Origin: Coenobita brevimanus
Taxonomy: Eukaryota; Arthropoda; Malacostraca; Decapoda; Coenobitidae
Direction of reading: 5' to 3'
Length of the DNA: 64,000 nt
NCBI GenBank assembly: GCA_032717465.1
Contig: CM064748.1
Coordinates: forward strand, 8,699,392-8,763,391
Position 1 is the first letter of the stretch, and each line of letters begins with the position of its first letter. Shown here piece by piece: positions 1 to 9,019 of the stretch. A program made the position numbers and the translations under genes. The notes below the pieces were generated by a model. The model was given only the letters and a program-made list of their open reading frames with translations. It did no database searches and was not told the DNA's origin.

Positions 1-823
1 CAGTTCCACCAAGTCCTTGCAAAATACAGGTGGACCATAAAGAATGCACAGTGTAGCCCCTGGGCAACCTGTGCTTTGTCCATTAACTCCTCCACTCCTC
101 CATGCCAGGTTTGGAAGGTACAAGGGAAATGTTCATCAAACCCACCAGTGGCCAGGATCAGTAGAGGTATTGTGTCAGAATCTCAGGTGGTTGCTACTGC
201 TTTTGCTGAACAATTTATACTGTTTCCGGGAGAGAGCCTTCAGCGCCATATTTTGGTGATTGCGGTAGGAGAGGTTGGGGCTGGGTTTTCAGTCATCGGG
301 GAAGGGGAGGCTTACAACACCTTATTCACTGAGAGAGAACTGCCCGTACTTGCTGCATGGACACAGCTCCAGGACACGATGATATTCCACATGCTGTAAT
401 TCGCCATCTAGGGGAGGAGTCCTTGGCCTTGTTCAACTGGAGGGGATGATGCCAACTGGCTGGCACCTGGCAATAATCCTGATCCCTAAGCCAGGGAAGG
501 ACCAGTCCATTGTGTCCAGTTTCTGCACACCCTCTTTGACATTGTACATTTGCAAACTGTTTTTAGAAAATGGTGGGTTTGTATCTAAATCCCTGTGGGT
601 TCAGGCAGATGTGATCCACTATGGAGAACCATAGATCCACCATGGACAATGTTATTTACCTTGAGCCATCCATCTGCTCCAAATATGCTTCCAGATACAA
701 TCGTGACTTGAGAAGGGGTTTGATGCAACTTGGTGTGATGGCAGTTTATCAAGTCTCCATTTTTATGGTCTTTGGGGTTGCTTACCCATTTTTATTCAGA
801 ACTTCCTCTTTGACAGGAAGTTT

Positions 824-862
<39 letters not shown>

Positions 863-942
863 TGTGAACTCTCTTCTGTACTCTTAGGAGGAGGAGGTGC
901 CACAGAGGAGTGTTTTGAGTGTAGCATTATTTGCTGTTGCAG
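1..942 (+). pseudogene. LOA/I-type non-LTR element, linker and first half of RT (copy A)
   Basis: Degenerate coding region of an RNase H-class non-LTR retrotransposon that enters from beyond the window edge. Bases 76-399 stay open and read as the EN-RT linker (SINSSTPPCQVWKVQGK, then VVATAFAEQF). From 430 on, RT finger residues such as NNPDP and STMDN appear in shifting frames with stops. The palm motif VPQRSVLSVALFAVAVN is readable at 895-948 (normal form VPQGS). The frame is then cut at 943 by a TTAA transposon and resumes at 2,773. Copy B (24,425-25,360) is nearly identical, and there the upstream endonuclease is present. Frameshifts and the GT run make it non-functional. The clade call (LOA or I group) rests on general resemblance and the RNase H domain of its partner segment. 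Confidence 0.75.
826..861. repeat. (GT)18 microsatellite inside RT coding sequence
   Basis: About 36 bases of alternating GT in the RT palm region, just before the VPQGS-like motif. Copy B has a shorter run at the same place (25,249-25,277). The run replaces codons that normally join the RT fingers to the motif, so it grew after the element lost function. Confidence 0.95.
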
Positions 943-963
943 TTAACCCTCTCATTGCTGGAC

Positions 964-978
964 GACGCAGACTGCGTC
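964..978. repeat. Perfect hairpin in the TTAA-element terminus
   Basis: GACGCAG-A-CTGCGTC, a 7-bp perfect inverted repeat around one base, lies 18 bp inside the left end. The right end carries a weaker equivalent. It may be a transposase-binding site; this is inference. Confidence 0.7.
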
Positions 979-1128
979 CAACCACGAGCAATTACTCTGG
1001 ATGTGGGCCGGCTCGGCCTTGGCTGAATGCTGGTAGAACCCCCCCCCCTGTTTCTGCACTCGCGGTACTTCTTAAACTTTTTTTCCTCAGACCCTTGGTT
1101 TTGCTTCAATTTCCATGATTTTATTGTT

Positions 1129-1376
1129 CCATGTGGAGAGGATGGAGGGTGAGAGACTGATGAGGAGAGTGTGTGTGAGTTAGGTGGAGGGGAGGAGAGG
1201 GAGGGGAAGGCCAACGGTGAGATGGAGGGATGGGGTGGAGAGGTTTATGAGAGAGGGGATTGTGAGTTGGGAGCAGGGCAGTGAAATGGTGTGGGACAGG
1301 GCGACGTAGAGGCAGTTTGTTTGTGGCCATCCCGTGGGGGATTGAGGCATCTGGCAATAGATAGATAGACAGATAT
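1129..1376 (+). mobile_element. RTE-1 3' tail unit with (GATA)n end (copy A, first)
   Basis: About 248 bp matching the last part of the full-length RTE-1 at 49,717-49,956: the C-terminal codons after the WFGHVERMEG region, then ATCTGGCAATAGATAGATAG. It begins at CCATGTGGAGAGG, nearly the same base as the independent insertion at 7,612. It lies inside the TTAA element. Confidence 0.9.
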
Positions 1377-1821
1377 TATTCCTTGTAATGTCTAATAGTT
1401 GTGCTTGCTTATGGTGTTGCAAAGAATGTTTGGCGAACATAAATTATGCGCTGATTTACAATGTTTTTTATTTCCTTTGTGTTTTCTCATAGAAATATAT
1501 GTTATATGGTAATTGTTACTGAGAAAGAGTTTTATGATGTTTGATTAGTGACATTTTGGTATACAAACATTTCCTGTTGGACAGTTTGGGTCGGTTTTAC
1601 GTTCCACAAAGGGAAATTATCTTACGGTTGTGCTGCAGTGCTGGAACGGTGTTTTGGACGGCCAGAGTTGTTGCTGAATTATTTTTTTCCCTTGCCTTTA
1701 TTTATGCCTCTATCTGCCTGATTTTGTATTCACTTAGTCTCAAATGGTTGTACTGTACTTGCTTATGGTGAATATCAAATGTGTTAATTTACCATCTTTC
1801 TTTCTTTCTCGTTTCCTCATA

Positions 1822-2380
1822 GAAACCTCAATATAACGGACTTCAATAGTTCAGTATTCGCTTTTGTCGGACTCGAGGATCTACCGGACTAAATTGCTGT
1901 ATATCAGAAAAAGTCCGATAAAGGCAGAAGCAGTGTGGACTGCCTGACCACTTCAGCTGTGTTCACCACAATAAGGTAAATAAAAAACATGTTTATCAGT
2001 GTACGGTACAGTATTGTTATATATATTATACCATTTGACCAAACCATACGTGCTCCCTACGTGTCAAGTGGGTTGGTGGAGGGTTAGTGCCCCTCCCTGT
2101 AAAACAAATAACTCAGAGTCAAATGGCCACCCCATACGGGATTATGGTGTCTGGTAATAGATAGATAGATTATTGTAGTGAAGTTATAACACAGTATGGT
2201 ACCACAGTGGTAGTTAAAACAGTTTAACAACTGTTCATTCTATCTGGACTAATGTCTGATACAGTATATCGGAAAAAGTCAGGTTTAGCAGAGGGAAGTC
2301 CGGATGTCGCTTTTATCGGAATTTTGCATTTTTCGGAATGGTTTGGGCCCCAATTAGTCCGTTGTAGTGAGGTCTTACTG
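1822..2380. mobile_element. Tigger/pogo-like MITE (copy A)
   Basis: The right end reads GAGGTCTTACTG followed by TA (2,381-2,382), i.e. CAGTAAGACCTCACTACAAC on the other strand. The left end has the matching inner repeat CCTCAATATAACGGACT after TA (1,820-1,821). Subterminal motifs GTCGGACTCGAGG and GTCCGGATGTCGC mirror each other. TA targets and CAGT ends are typical of pogo/Tigger. It has no transposase and itself carries the mini-RTE at 2,069-2,171. Confidence 0.7.
2069..2171 (+). mobile_element. Miniature RTE-1 derivative: 5' leader fused to 3' end (copy A)
   Basis: About 57 bp of RTE-1 leader (GGTTGGTGGAGGGTTAGTGC, then CCCTCCC and a TAAAAC stretch) is joined near 2,126 directly to the RTE-1 3' end (ATGGCCACCCC, TCTGGTAATAGATAGATAG). 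The whole coding region is missing. The (GATA)n tail marks it as a retroposed copy rather than chance similarity. Copy B is at 26,488-26,594 with one more GATA unit. Confidence 0.8.
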
Positions 2381-2772
2381 TATATGTTTCATGGTAATTT
2401 TTACTAATAAAGAGTTTTACAAAATTTCATTAGCTACATTTTGGTATATAAACATTTACTGTTGAACAGTTCGGATTGGTCTTACTTACCACAAAAGGAA
2501 ATTACCTTACGGTCGTGCGTGGGAGCGGTGTTTGGCTAAATTATATTTTCCCCTGCCTTTATTTATGCCTCTATCTGCCTGATTTTTTATTCACATAATC
2601 TCAGATAGTTGCGCTTGCATATGGTGTTGATAAAAACGTTTGGCGAATATAAATTATGTGCTAATTTATGATGTTTCTTTCTTCCATCAAGGGGCGATTT
2701 TGTTCGACGCCGCTTGCGTTGTCCAGTAACGAGCGGGTGACTTTTGCACCTCTATCCTAACTGTCGAAAGGG

Positions 2773-3215
2773 TTACTGGCATTCTGGAGATCCTAGGAGA
2801 GGGAGTGAAGAGCTTCCTCTTTGTGGATGATGTCTTTGTCTCCTTTGCTGCATCCAGTATGTTGGTGGCAGAGTGCTGGCTGCAACTTGCAATAAATCAT
2901 TCTGTTACCAGGGCACCGAAACATGGCTTTTAGATTTTCCTCATCTGAGACCATTGCAGTGCACTTCTGCCAGTTACATGGGGCCCATCCTGACCCATAA
3001 ATCTGGGCCAAAGGATTGCTGGTATGGAAATGAGGTTTTTAGGCCTCATCTGTGACCCCTGTCTTATTTGGATCCCACATTTAAAGCAGATAAAGGTTTT
3101 TTGCCTGAAGGTTGTGAGCCTTTTAAAAGTTCTGGCTCATACTAGATAGGCTGCAAACAGACATACCCTGCTCCTGCTCCATCAAGCTCTAGTGTTATCC
3201 AAGCCTTTCAGGATT
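2773..3215 (+). pseudogene. LOA-type RT, continuation after the TTAA insertion (copy A)
   Basis: Reads VTGILEILGEGVKSFLFVDD, then SFAASSMLVAECWLQLAINH. The RT catalytic motif C is visible as FVDD at about 2,818-2,829. It continues to HTLLLLHQALVLSKP near 3,200 with stops in between, and is then interrupted by a CR1-like element. It is the same gene fragment as 1-942. Dead by several stops and two nested insertions. Confidence 0.75.
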
Positions 3216-4447
3216 TTGGCGAAAGCTCTGCCATTTCACTTGACATCTCAAAGACTTTTAGTTGAGTTTGGTATAAATCTTTAATTTCCAAACTGCCTTC
3301 TTATGGCTTCTATTCTTCTATCTGTGCCTTCATCTATAGCTTCCTTTCTTGTCGTTCTGTAGCTGCGGTTTTAGACGGGGGCTGTTCTTCTCCTAGAGTT
3401 ATCAGTAGTGGTGTTCCTCCTCAGGGCTCTGTCCTATCACCAGCTCTCTTCCTTTTTATCATCAGTGACCTAAGCAGTACATCTAACTCTATCCACTTAT
3501 ATCCTGATGACTCCACCCTTCACCTTTCTGTTTGCTTCCTGCATCGTCCATCTCCGCAATTTCAACAAACAAGGGATGAGGCTATGGTACAGCAAATGTT
3601 TGACTTGGCTCATATCTCTGACAGGGGTAAAAGTAAAGTTGTTTTTAATGCATCAAAAACTCAGTTCTTACATCTGTCAACCTAACAGTATTCTACAGGA
3701 GTACCCTTCAATTTTTAATAGTATCCAGCTCAATCCTGCATCATCTTTATACATACTTGGGGTTTCATTCTCTTGGGATTTATCGTGGAAAGAACGTATT
3801 ACATGTCGTGTAAAATCTGCGTCCAAAAGATTAGGTGTGCTAAGCTGACTTCGTGCCTTCTTTACCCCTGCACAGTTGTTGACCTTTTACATGGGTTTTA
3901 TTCGTCCCTGTCTAGAGTACAACTCTCATGTGTGGGGAGGCTCCCCACATACATCTCTTCTCAATAGGGTGGAGTCAAAGGCTTTTCGTCTCTTTTACTC
4001 TCCTCCACTTACTGACTCCCTTCAACCTCTTGTCTCATCGCCACACTATTGCATCTTTATATCTTTTCTATTGCTACTTCACTGGTCACTGTTCCTCTGA
4101 AGCGTCTGCATGCATTCCTGCACCTCTATGACGGTCGCATAGCACCCATGTAGCAACAAACTCTCATCCCTTTTCTGTCCAACTTTCTAATGCAAGAGTT
4201 AACAGTTACTCCCAGTCCTTCATTTATGGAACAGGTCAGCTGAGGAACTGTCTCCCTCTGTCTGTATTGCCTACTTCCTATGATCTCCACACTTTAAAAT
4301 GTAGTGTGTCCATTCATCTCGAAATGATCAGATCTTGAATTTTGCTCTCTCGTATTTTGTTTTTCTCTTGTAAGAAACAACAATTGCGGGCTTGTGGCCT
4401 TTGGTTCCTTCTTCCTTGCATAAAAAAAAAAAAAAAAAAAAAAAAAA
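3216..4447 (+). mobile_element. Poly-A-tailed CR1-like non-LTR element, 5'-truncated (copy A)
   Basis: Starts near RT motif A (SLDISKTF) and carries the palm motif GVPPQGSVLSPALFLFIISDL (about 3,410-3,475), with an extra proline codon. The motif C region is mutated to PDD in place of ADD. It then shows FNASKTQFLHL, a thumb with LRQ..PAQLLTFYMGFIRPCLEY (3,860-3,930), and HVWGGSPHTSLLNRVESKAFRL. A 3' UTR with TTGCGGGC leads to 27 A residues. 5' truncation plus a poly-A end indicates target-primed insertion, here into the LOA RT. Frameshifts abound. Copy B is 27,625-28,838. Confidence 0.75.
4421..4447 (+). repeat. Poly-A tail (27 A)
   Basis: Uninterrupted A run at the 3' end of the CR1-like insertion. 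It is absent from copy B, which instead continues into the LOA RNase H region. Confidence 0.95.
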
Positions 4448-5486
4448 GAGTTGTCATCTTTATCAAGTGTATCCTCGGGATTAAAGGACTGAATAGGGAG
4501 ACCGCCTTTAATCAAGTAGCATGGAGAATTGGAGGCTTCATAAACCATACAATACCATTATGACAACATTCAAGAAAAATATATAGGAAGGAGGACAGAG
4601 TTCTACTTTGTTTTTGTTGATTTCATGAAGGTCTTTAACAGAGTGCCAGTGGGAATTGGAAAGCTCGGGATGGAGAACTGACTAGTTAGGGTGGTTATGG
4701 CAATGTATGAAGGTGCCCGCACTCAGGTGAAAGTGAACGGAGGTTTGGGTGATAAATGTTCTGTGAATGGTGGTGGGCATCAAGGGTCAGTTTCAACCCC
4801 ATTATTGTTCCACATGGTTCTTGAAGCTCTTATGAGACTTTAGAACTACACTGCCATGGGAGTTGTTTTATGCTAATGACAGTGTTGATGGCAGAGAGAG
4901 ATAGGGTTGAAAGATGTAGGAAATACTGGGATAGAATGGGACTTGTGTGTTAGAGAGTAAGAGCGGATAAAGCTGAGGTGATGATATTTAGGGCAGGTGG
5001 TGGTGCTGTCCAAGGAGGGCGAGTTTGTCCATATGCAATTTGCCACAAGATTGTGGGGAATAATTCCACCTTGGGCGTGTTTGTGATAAGTGGGTGCATA
5101 AGAGATACAGTATTATTAGAAGGTAGGATTCCAAAACAAAATCATGGTGATTTTGTGTGTTTGGTGTGGAGGGGAGAGTGTGGCAAGACAGAGATGTAGG
5201 AAAGGATTAAGTTTGGTGGAGTGTGTCTTCAGTGTGTGGAGGAGTTTTGTTATTTGTGGGACATGATATGCGCTGGAAGTGGGGCTACCTCGGTAGGAGG
5301 GTAATAAGTACTTTTATGCAGCATGTGTTAGGATTTAATGCTGTACGGTAGTGTGAATTGGTCAGTAATGGAGGTGGATATTCATAGCTCAGCGTACAGA
5401 GTTTGACATTAGAATATGTTGATAATGAAGGATAGATAATAGAGCCATAGTATTGTGTTGGAGCGACTTTAAGGAGAGAGAGCAAC
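4448..5486 (+). pseudogene. RTE-B (BovB-type RTE) RT fragments (copy A)
   Basis: 4,448-4,575 resembles the RTE-B C-terminal end (GIKGLNRETAFNQVAWRIGG) and is absent from copy B. From 4,576 an RT domain follows: motif A as VFVDFMKVFNRVPV, motif B region GGHQGSVSTPLLFHMVLEALMR, then a cysteine-rich stretch ICHKIVGNNS typical of this family's region after the palm, and YAACVR near 5,310. In-frame stops occur at about 4,678, 4,842 and later. Motif C is lost. Counterpart in B: 32,480-33,390. Confidence 0.7.
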
Positions 5487-5840
5487 ATTTGGAAACTCCC
5501 TGTACTGTTGTTTGCAGATGATACTGTATTGTTAAGTGAGGATAAAGGGGAACTTCAAGGCTTGGTGAATGAGGTTCTAAGAGTGTGTAAGATATGGAAT
5601 CTAATGGTGAATGTAGGGAAGAGTAAAGTTATGGTCCTTGAGAGAAGTGAGGGATGCACAGTGATTTTGGATGAGAAAATGGAAAGTGTGAGTGCGTTTA
5701 AGTACTTGGATAGTGTGAAGAGTAAGGATTGAAGTTTGGAGGGTGAAGTGCATGAAAATGTACAACAAGGAAGGAAGGTTGCTGATTTTTTGTAAGCAGT
5801 GATAAGAAACAGTGAAATGGGCATGGAATGACTGGCCTGG
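5487..5840 (+). pseudogene. RTE-1 RT palm block embedded in RTE-B (copy A)
   Basis: An open stretch (5,508-5,732) reads MFADDTVLLSEDKGELQGLV and matches residues around FADD in the full-length RTE-1 (49,151 onward). It continues through SKVMVLERSEGC to an early stop after KYLDSVKSKD. Flanking sequence on both sides is RTE-B in the same orientation. It has no GATA tail, so this is not an ordinary 5'-truncated insertion. Copy B is 33,391-33,744. Confidence 0.8.
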
Positions 5841-6112
5841 TGGGATCGGGATTGTTTATACATAGTTTAGAGGTAGGATGGGACCTGAATGTGTTAGTGA
5901 TATGAGAAGAAGGGGTACATTGATGGCGGAGAGGATGGAGGGTGACAACTGAGTGGAGAGGGTGAGAGGTGTGAATGCTGAGGGTAAAGTTGTGAGAAAC
6001 ATACCGTAAAAGAAATAGGTTGAGGTCATAGAGTTTGACCTAAGGAATTAGTGACTGAATAGAGAAGCAGCAGGTGGGAAGGGATTAAACTTGTAATTTC
6101 TCTTGAGTGTGT
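5841..6112 (+). pseudogene. RTE-B C-terminal fragment (copy A)
   Basis: Reads in changing frames as an RTE-B C-terminus: ECVSDMRRRGTLMAERMEGDN, VERVRGVNAEGKVVRNIP, then LNREAAGGKG. It ends in unassigned sequence before the RTE-1-like leader at 6,113. Confidence 0.65.
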
Positions 6113-6243
6113 GGACCCCCTGGGGAAGGGGGGAAAGAATACTTCCCCAGTATCCCTGCTTGTCGTAAGAGGCGACTAAAAGGGGCCTTTTTGTCTCCAG
6201 TCTTTCTTTCTGTCCTGTCCTCTTTTGTTTTCTATCACTATGC
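6113..6243 (+). mobile_element. Isolated RTE-1-like 5' leader with strong stem-loop (copy A)
   Basis: Shares ATACTTCCCCAGTATCCCTG and TTGTCGTAAGAGGCGACTAA with the leaders at 17,282 and 59,473, then diverges into a TCTTTCTGTCC-rich stretch. It contains a 9-bp perfect stem CTGGGGAAG (6,120-6,128) pairing with CTTCCCCAG (6,142-6,150). No coding sequence follows; it abuts the 3' end of a minus-strand CR1. B copy at 34,017-34,145. Confidence 0.65.
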
Positions 6244-7611
6244 TCTTCTTGATACTTGTATTTACCTAATTGTATTTACCTAATTGTGATATACAGGAAA
6301 TGAGCTATGCTCGTGGGGTCCCGTCTCTGTTTCTCAATAAGTCAAATTTAGCTTTAAACTCGTTTAAGTTTTTAGACTGGACGATCCCTTTGTCCAGGTT
6401 ATTCCATAGGTCCATACATCTATAAGGAAAACTATATTTCTTGATATCCTTGAAGCAGCATGGCTTCCTCAGTTTCATGCCGTGTCCTCTTGTTACTCTC
6501 TTATCCCATAAAAACAGATCTTCTTTGTCAATTTTATCTACTCCCATCATGGTCCTGAACACTGCAATCATGTCGCCTTTCTTTCTCCTTTCTTCTGAGG
6601 AAGGCAAATCCAGCTTTTCCAGCCTCTCTCTGTACGACAGATCTGCCAGACTGGGGACCATCTTGGTTGCTGTTCTTTGTATTCTCTCAATCTTGTTTAT
6701 GTCTTTCTTTTTGTGTTGGGACCACACTACTGCTGCATATTCCTACCTGGGGTGAATCATGGCCACTATCAATTTTTTCATCATCTCCTCATCCATATAA
6801 TGAAAAGCTACTCTTATATTAGTCAGGAGTTTATACGTCTCTCTAACTGTCTTGTTAATGTGTTTTTCAGGTGACAAACTGTCCTGGACCAGCACACCCA
6901 AATCTTTCTGTTCTCTCGCTTTTGTGATTGGTTCATTACTCATCAAATAATTCAATGATGGCCTCTTGGTACTTTTACCCATTTCCAATATTTTACATTT
7001 CTTTGCATTGAATTTTATTTCCCACATCCGGCTCCATTCGTGTATCCTATCCAGATCGTCCTGCAGCATTTTACAATCCTCCTCAACCTCTACCTTCCTC
7101 ATGATCTTTGCATCATCAGCAGATTTGCATAACTGTTCACTCCAGCTACCTTATCATTTACGTAAATTAGGAACATTACTAGCGCCAACACCGAGCCCTG
7201 TGGGACTCCACTTGTTATTTCCCTCCATCCAGTCATCTTATCTTTTATTACTGTCCTCATTTGTCTGTCTCTCAAAAAGTCTCTCATCCATTCTAGGAGG
7301 TTCACCTTCAGACCTCCTATATGCTCTAGTTTCCACATTAGTCTCTTATGGAGTACCTTGTCAAAGGCCTTCTCCAAATCTAAATACACACAATCCACCC
7401 AACCTTCTCTTTCCTGAAGCGCATCAATCGCTCTTGAGTAAAAACTCAACAAGTTGGAAACACATGACCTTCCACTTCTAAATTCAAACTGACTATCAGC
7501 CAAAATATTCATCTCTTCAGATATTTTATCCATCTATCTTTCAGAATTCCTTCACACAATTTTGCGACCAAGCTGGATAGGGACACTGGTCTATAATTCA
7601 GGGGTTCTTCT
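6244..7611 (-). pseudogene. CR1 retrotransposon, RT and 3' end (copy A)
   Basis: On the minus strand from 7,611 down: NYRPVSL, GFRSGRSC, YLDLEKAFDKVLHKRLMWKL (motif A), TSGVPQGSVLALVMFLIYVND (motif B), a 4-nt deletion near 7,120 that destroys FADD, then LEMGKSTKRPSLNYL, KDLGVLVQDSLSPEKHINKT, WSQHKKKDINKIERIQR, and the terminal LLRNRDGTPRA stop at about 6,305. The element ends in two copies of AATTAGGTAAATAC near 6,260-6,290, typical of decapod CR1 tails. Frames shift at least three times. B copy 34,147-35,519 keeps FADDAKIM. Confidence 0.85.
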
Positions 7612-7853
7612 TGTGTGGAGAGGATGGAGTGCAAGAGACTGACGAGGAGAGTGGATGTGATTGAGGTGGAAGGGGGGAATGGGAGGGGGAGGGAAAGGAT
7701 GAGATGGAGGGATGAAGTGGAGATGTATATGAGAGAGGGGGGTGTGAGCTGGTAGCAGGGCAATGAAATGATGGGGGACATGGCGACATGGAGGCAATTT
7801 GTTTGTGGCCACCCCGTATGAGATTAAGGCATCTGGCAATAGAATAGATAGAT
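7612..7853 (+). mobile_element. RTE-1 3' tail unit with (GATA)n end (copy A, second)
   Basis: About 240 bp starting at GTGTGGAGAGGATGG and ending TCTGGCAATAGAATAGATAG. The 5' break lies within about 3 bp of the one at 1,129, although the two insertions have different flanks. It sits next to a CR1 fragment. B copy 35,520-35,757. Confidence 0.88.
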
Positions 7854-8575
7854 AAAGAGGATGGATAATGATAGTTGGGTGAGGAGGGTGAAAGGTATGA
7901 ACGTCAAGGGTAACGTTGTGAGGGGCACACCAAAAATGGTCAGGATGAGGGTGTAGATGTTGCTGTTAAGGAAAGAGGCATTTCTGGGAATGGAAAGGGT
8001 GTGGTCAGAGAGATGAATAATTAGCTGCCAAATGTAGTGCCAGGAAGGAGGTACAAACGGAAACTCCTAGTGTCTGCGACTTTACTGTATAACCTAAATA
8101 GTGCTGAAAGAAAGAAAAATGGTGTTTAAGGTTTCAAATGAGGTGAAGAGGGAAAACAGGGATATCATAGGTGAGCAGTGTGTGAAGAATGATAAAGGAA
8201 TGATAGTGGTGGACAGTGATGATATTGAAAATGCCTCGAGAGAGCATTATAACCGGTTGCTGAATGACTGGACCAGGGTAGGTTTGGAGTCTGGAGATGC
8301 AGTGTTTGGTCCTTGGCCTTTGAATGCTGCTGCTACTGTGAGCAGGACAATAGGCAGGATACAGGTGGGGAAAGTAGCAGGTGTGTCTGGGTTGACAACT
8401 GAAATGCTGAAGGCCTCAGTAGGTATAGGACTGGGTTGTTGACGATATTTACAATTATACTGTATATGAGTTTGTTGTCCCAGATGACTGGGTGAAGAAT
8501 GTGACTGTAAGTGTGCACAAGGGGAAGGGTGCTGCCCTGGAAAGTGGAAATTATAGTTTCATGAAAATTAAGTTT
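7854..8575 (+). pseudogene. RTE-B fragments: C-terminus then RT fingers (copy A)
   Basis: 7,858-8,050 carries the RTE-B C-terminal signature in broken frames (NVKGNVVRGTPKMV-like). From 8,101 a 113-codon open stretch reads MVFKVSNEVKRENRDIIGEQ, then FGPWPLNAAATVSRTIG and GKVAGVSGLTTEMLKAS, the RTE-B RT N-terminal region. It ends at a stop after GLGC and continues with VPDDWVKNVTVS-type sequence to 8,570. The order (C-terminus before RT) shows two separate pieces. B copy 35,758-36,478. Confidence 0.7.
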
Positions 8576-8695
8576 TTTTTTTTTTTTACCAAGTGGGCAG
8601 TGGACTTTGTGAAAGCTACTCAGATCCACCCAAATATATTTATACAGTATTAGCCTCACAGTAGGACGGCCTAACCCAGCCATAGATAACACAGG

Positions 8696-8760
8696 CTAAA
8701 CTAACCTAACCTAACCAAGTTATGCTAACCTAACTAATGGTAACTTAACTAACCCATAGT
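8696..8760. repeat. Short degenerate CCTAA (TTAGG-type) cluster (copy A)
   Basis: CTAACCTAACCTAACC followed by scattered CTAAC and TAACT words. Three clean units only, then decay. It resembles arthropod telomere repeat but is too short to be more than suggestive. B copy about 36,600-36,660. Confidence 0.5.
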
Positions 8761-8956
8761 AATGCAAATATAAATATATTTGTGTTGATATGAGAAGGTG
8801 TTGTATTAATAAGAGTCCACCATTACGCCCGGAAAATAAACGCTCTTCGGGAAGTCAAACCCTGGTGAGCTAAAATTCCACTTATCCCCACTTATTTTAC
8901 ATTTATATTCTGGTCAATTTACTATTGCTTGAGCTCAGTATTTTTATGTACATATT

Positions 8957-9014
<58 letters not shown>
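8957..9014. repeat. (TA)n microsatellite (copy A)
   Basis: About 29 TA units; the B copy (about 36,869-36,884) has only about 8. It is the main length difference between A and B in this block. Confidence 0.95.

Positions 9015-9019
<5 letters not shown>

Larger units (their letters stand above)
1393..2690. repeat. Diverged direct duplication inside the TTAA element
   Basis: A roughly 350-bp unit (1,393-1,740) with landmarks TTGTGCTTGCTTATGGTG, CATTTTGGTATACAAACATT and TTATTTATGCCTCTATCTGC recurs as 1,741-1,821 plus 2,383-2,608, with a third partial start at 2,609-2,690. The second unit is split by the Tigger-like MITE at 1,822-2,380. No coding potential is seen. Copy B has the same structure at 25,811-27,120. 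Confidence 0.75.
943..2776. mobile_element. TTAA-flanked piggyBac-like non-autonomous transposon (copy A)
   Basis: Inserted in the LOA-type RT. TTAA at 943-946 precedes CCCTCTCATTGCTGG; the right end is GGG followed by TTAC (2,773-2,776), a one-base-decayed TTAA. Terminal inverted repeats match at 25 of 32 positions about 5-45 bp in from each end (left CTGGACGACGCAGACTGCGT, right on the opposite strand CTGGACAACGCAAGCGGCGT). Removing 947-2,772 plus one TTAA rejoins the host RT: VAVN before, VTGILEILGEGVKSFLFVDD after. No piggyBac transposase is seen; the interior is other repeats. TTAA targets and CCC/GGG ends are typical of piggyBac families; that assignment is inference. Confidence 0.8.

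Noticed and set aside
1121..1440. Pro/His/Ser-rich frames on the minus strand (also at 7,509-7,839, 19,241-19,691, 25,542-25,858 and 49,588-50,110)
   Set aside because: All are the reverse complement of the same RTE-1 tail; they recur because the tail recurs.
8696..8760. Interstitial telomere (TTAGG) array
   Set aside because: Only three clean units followed by decay. Too short to separate from chance in AT-rich DNA.
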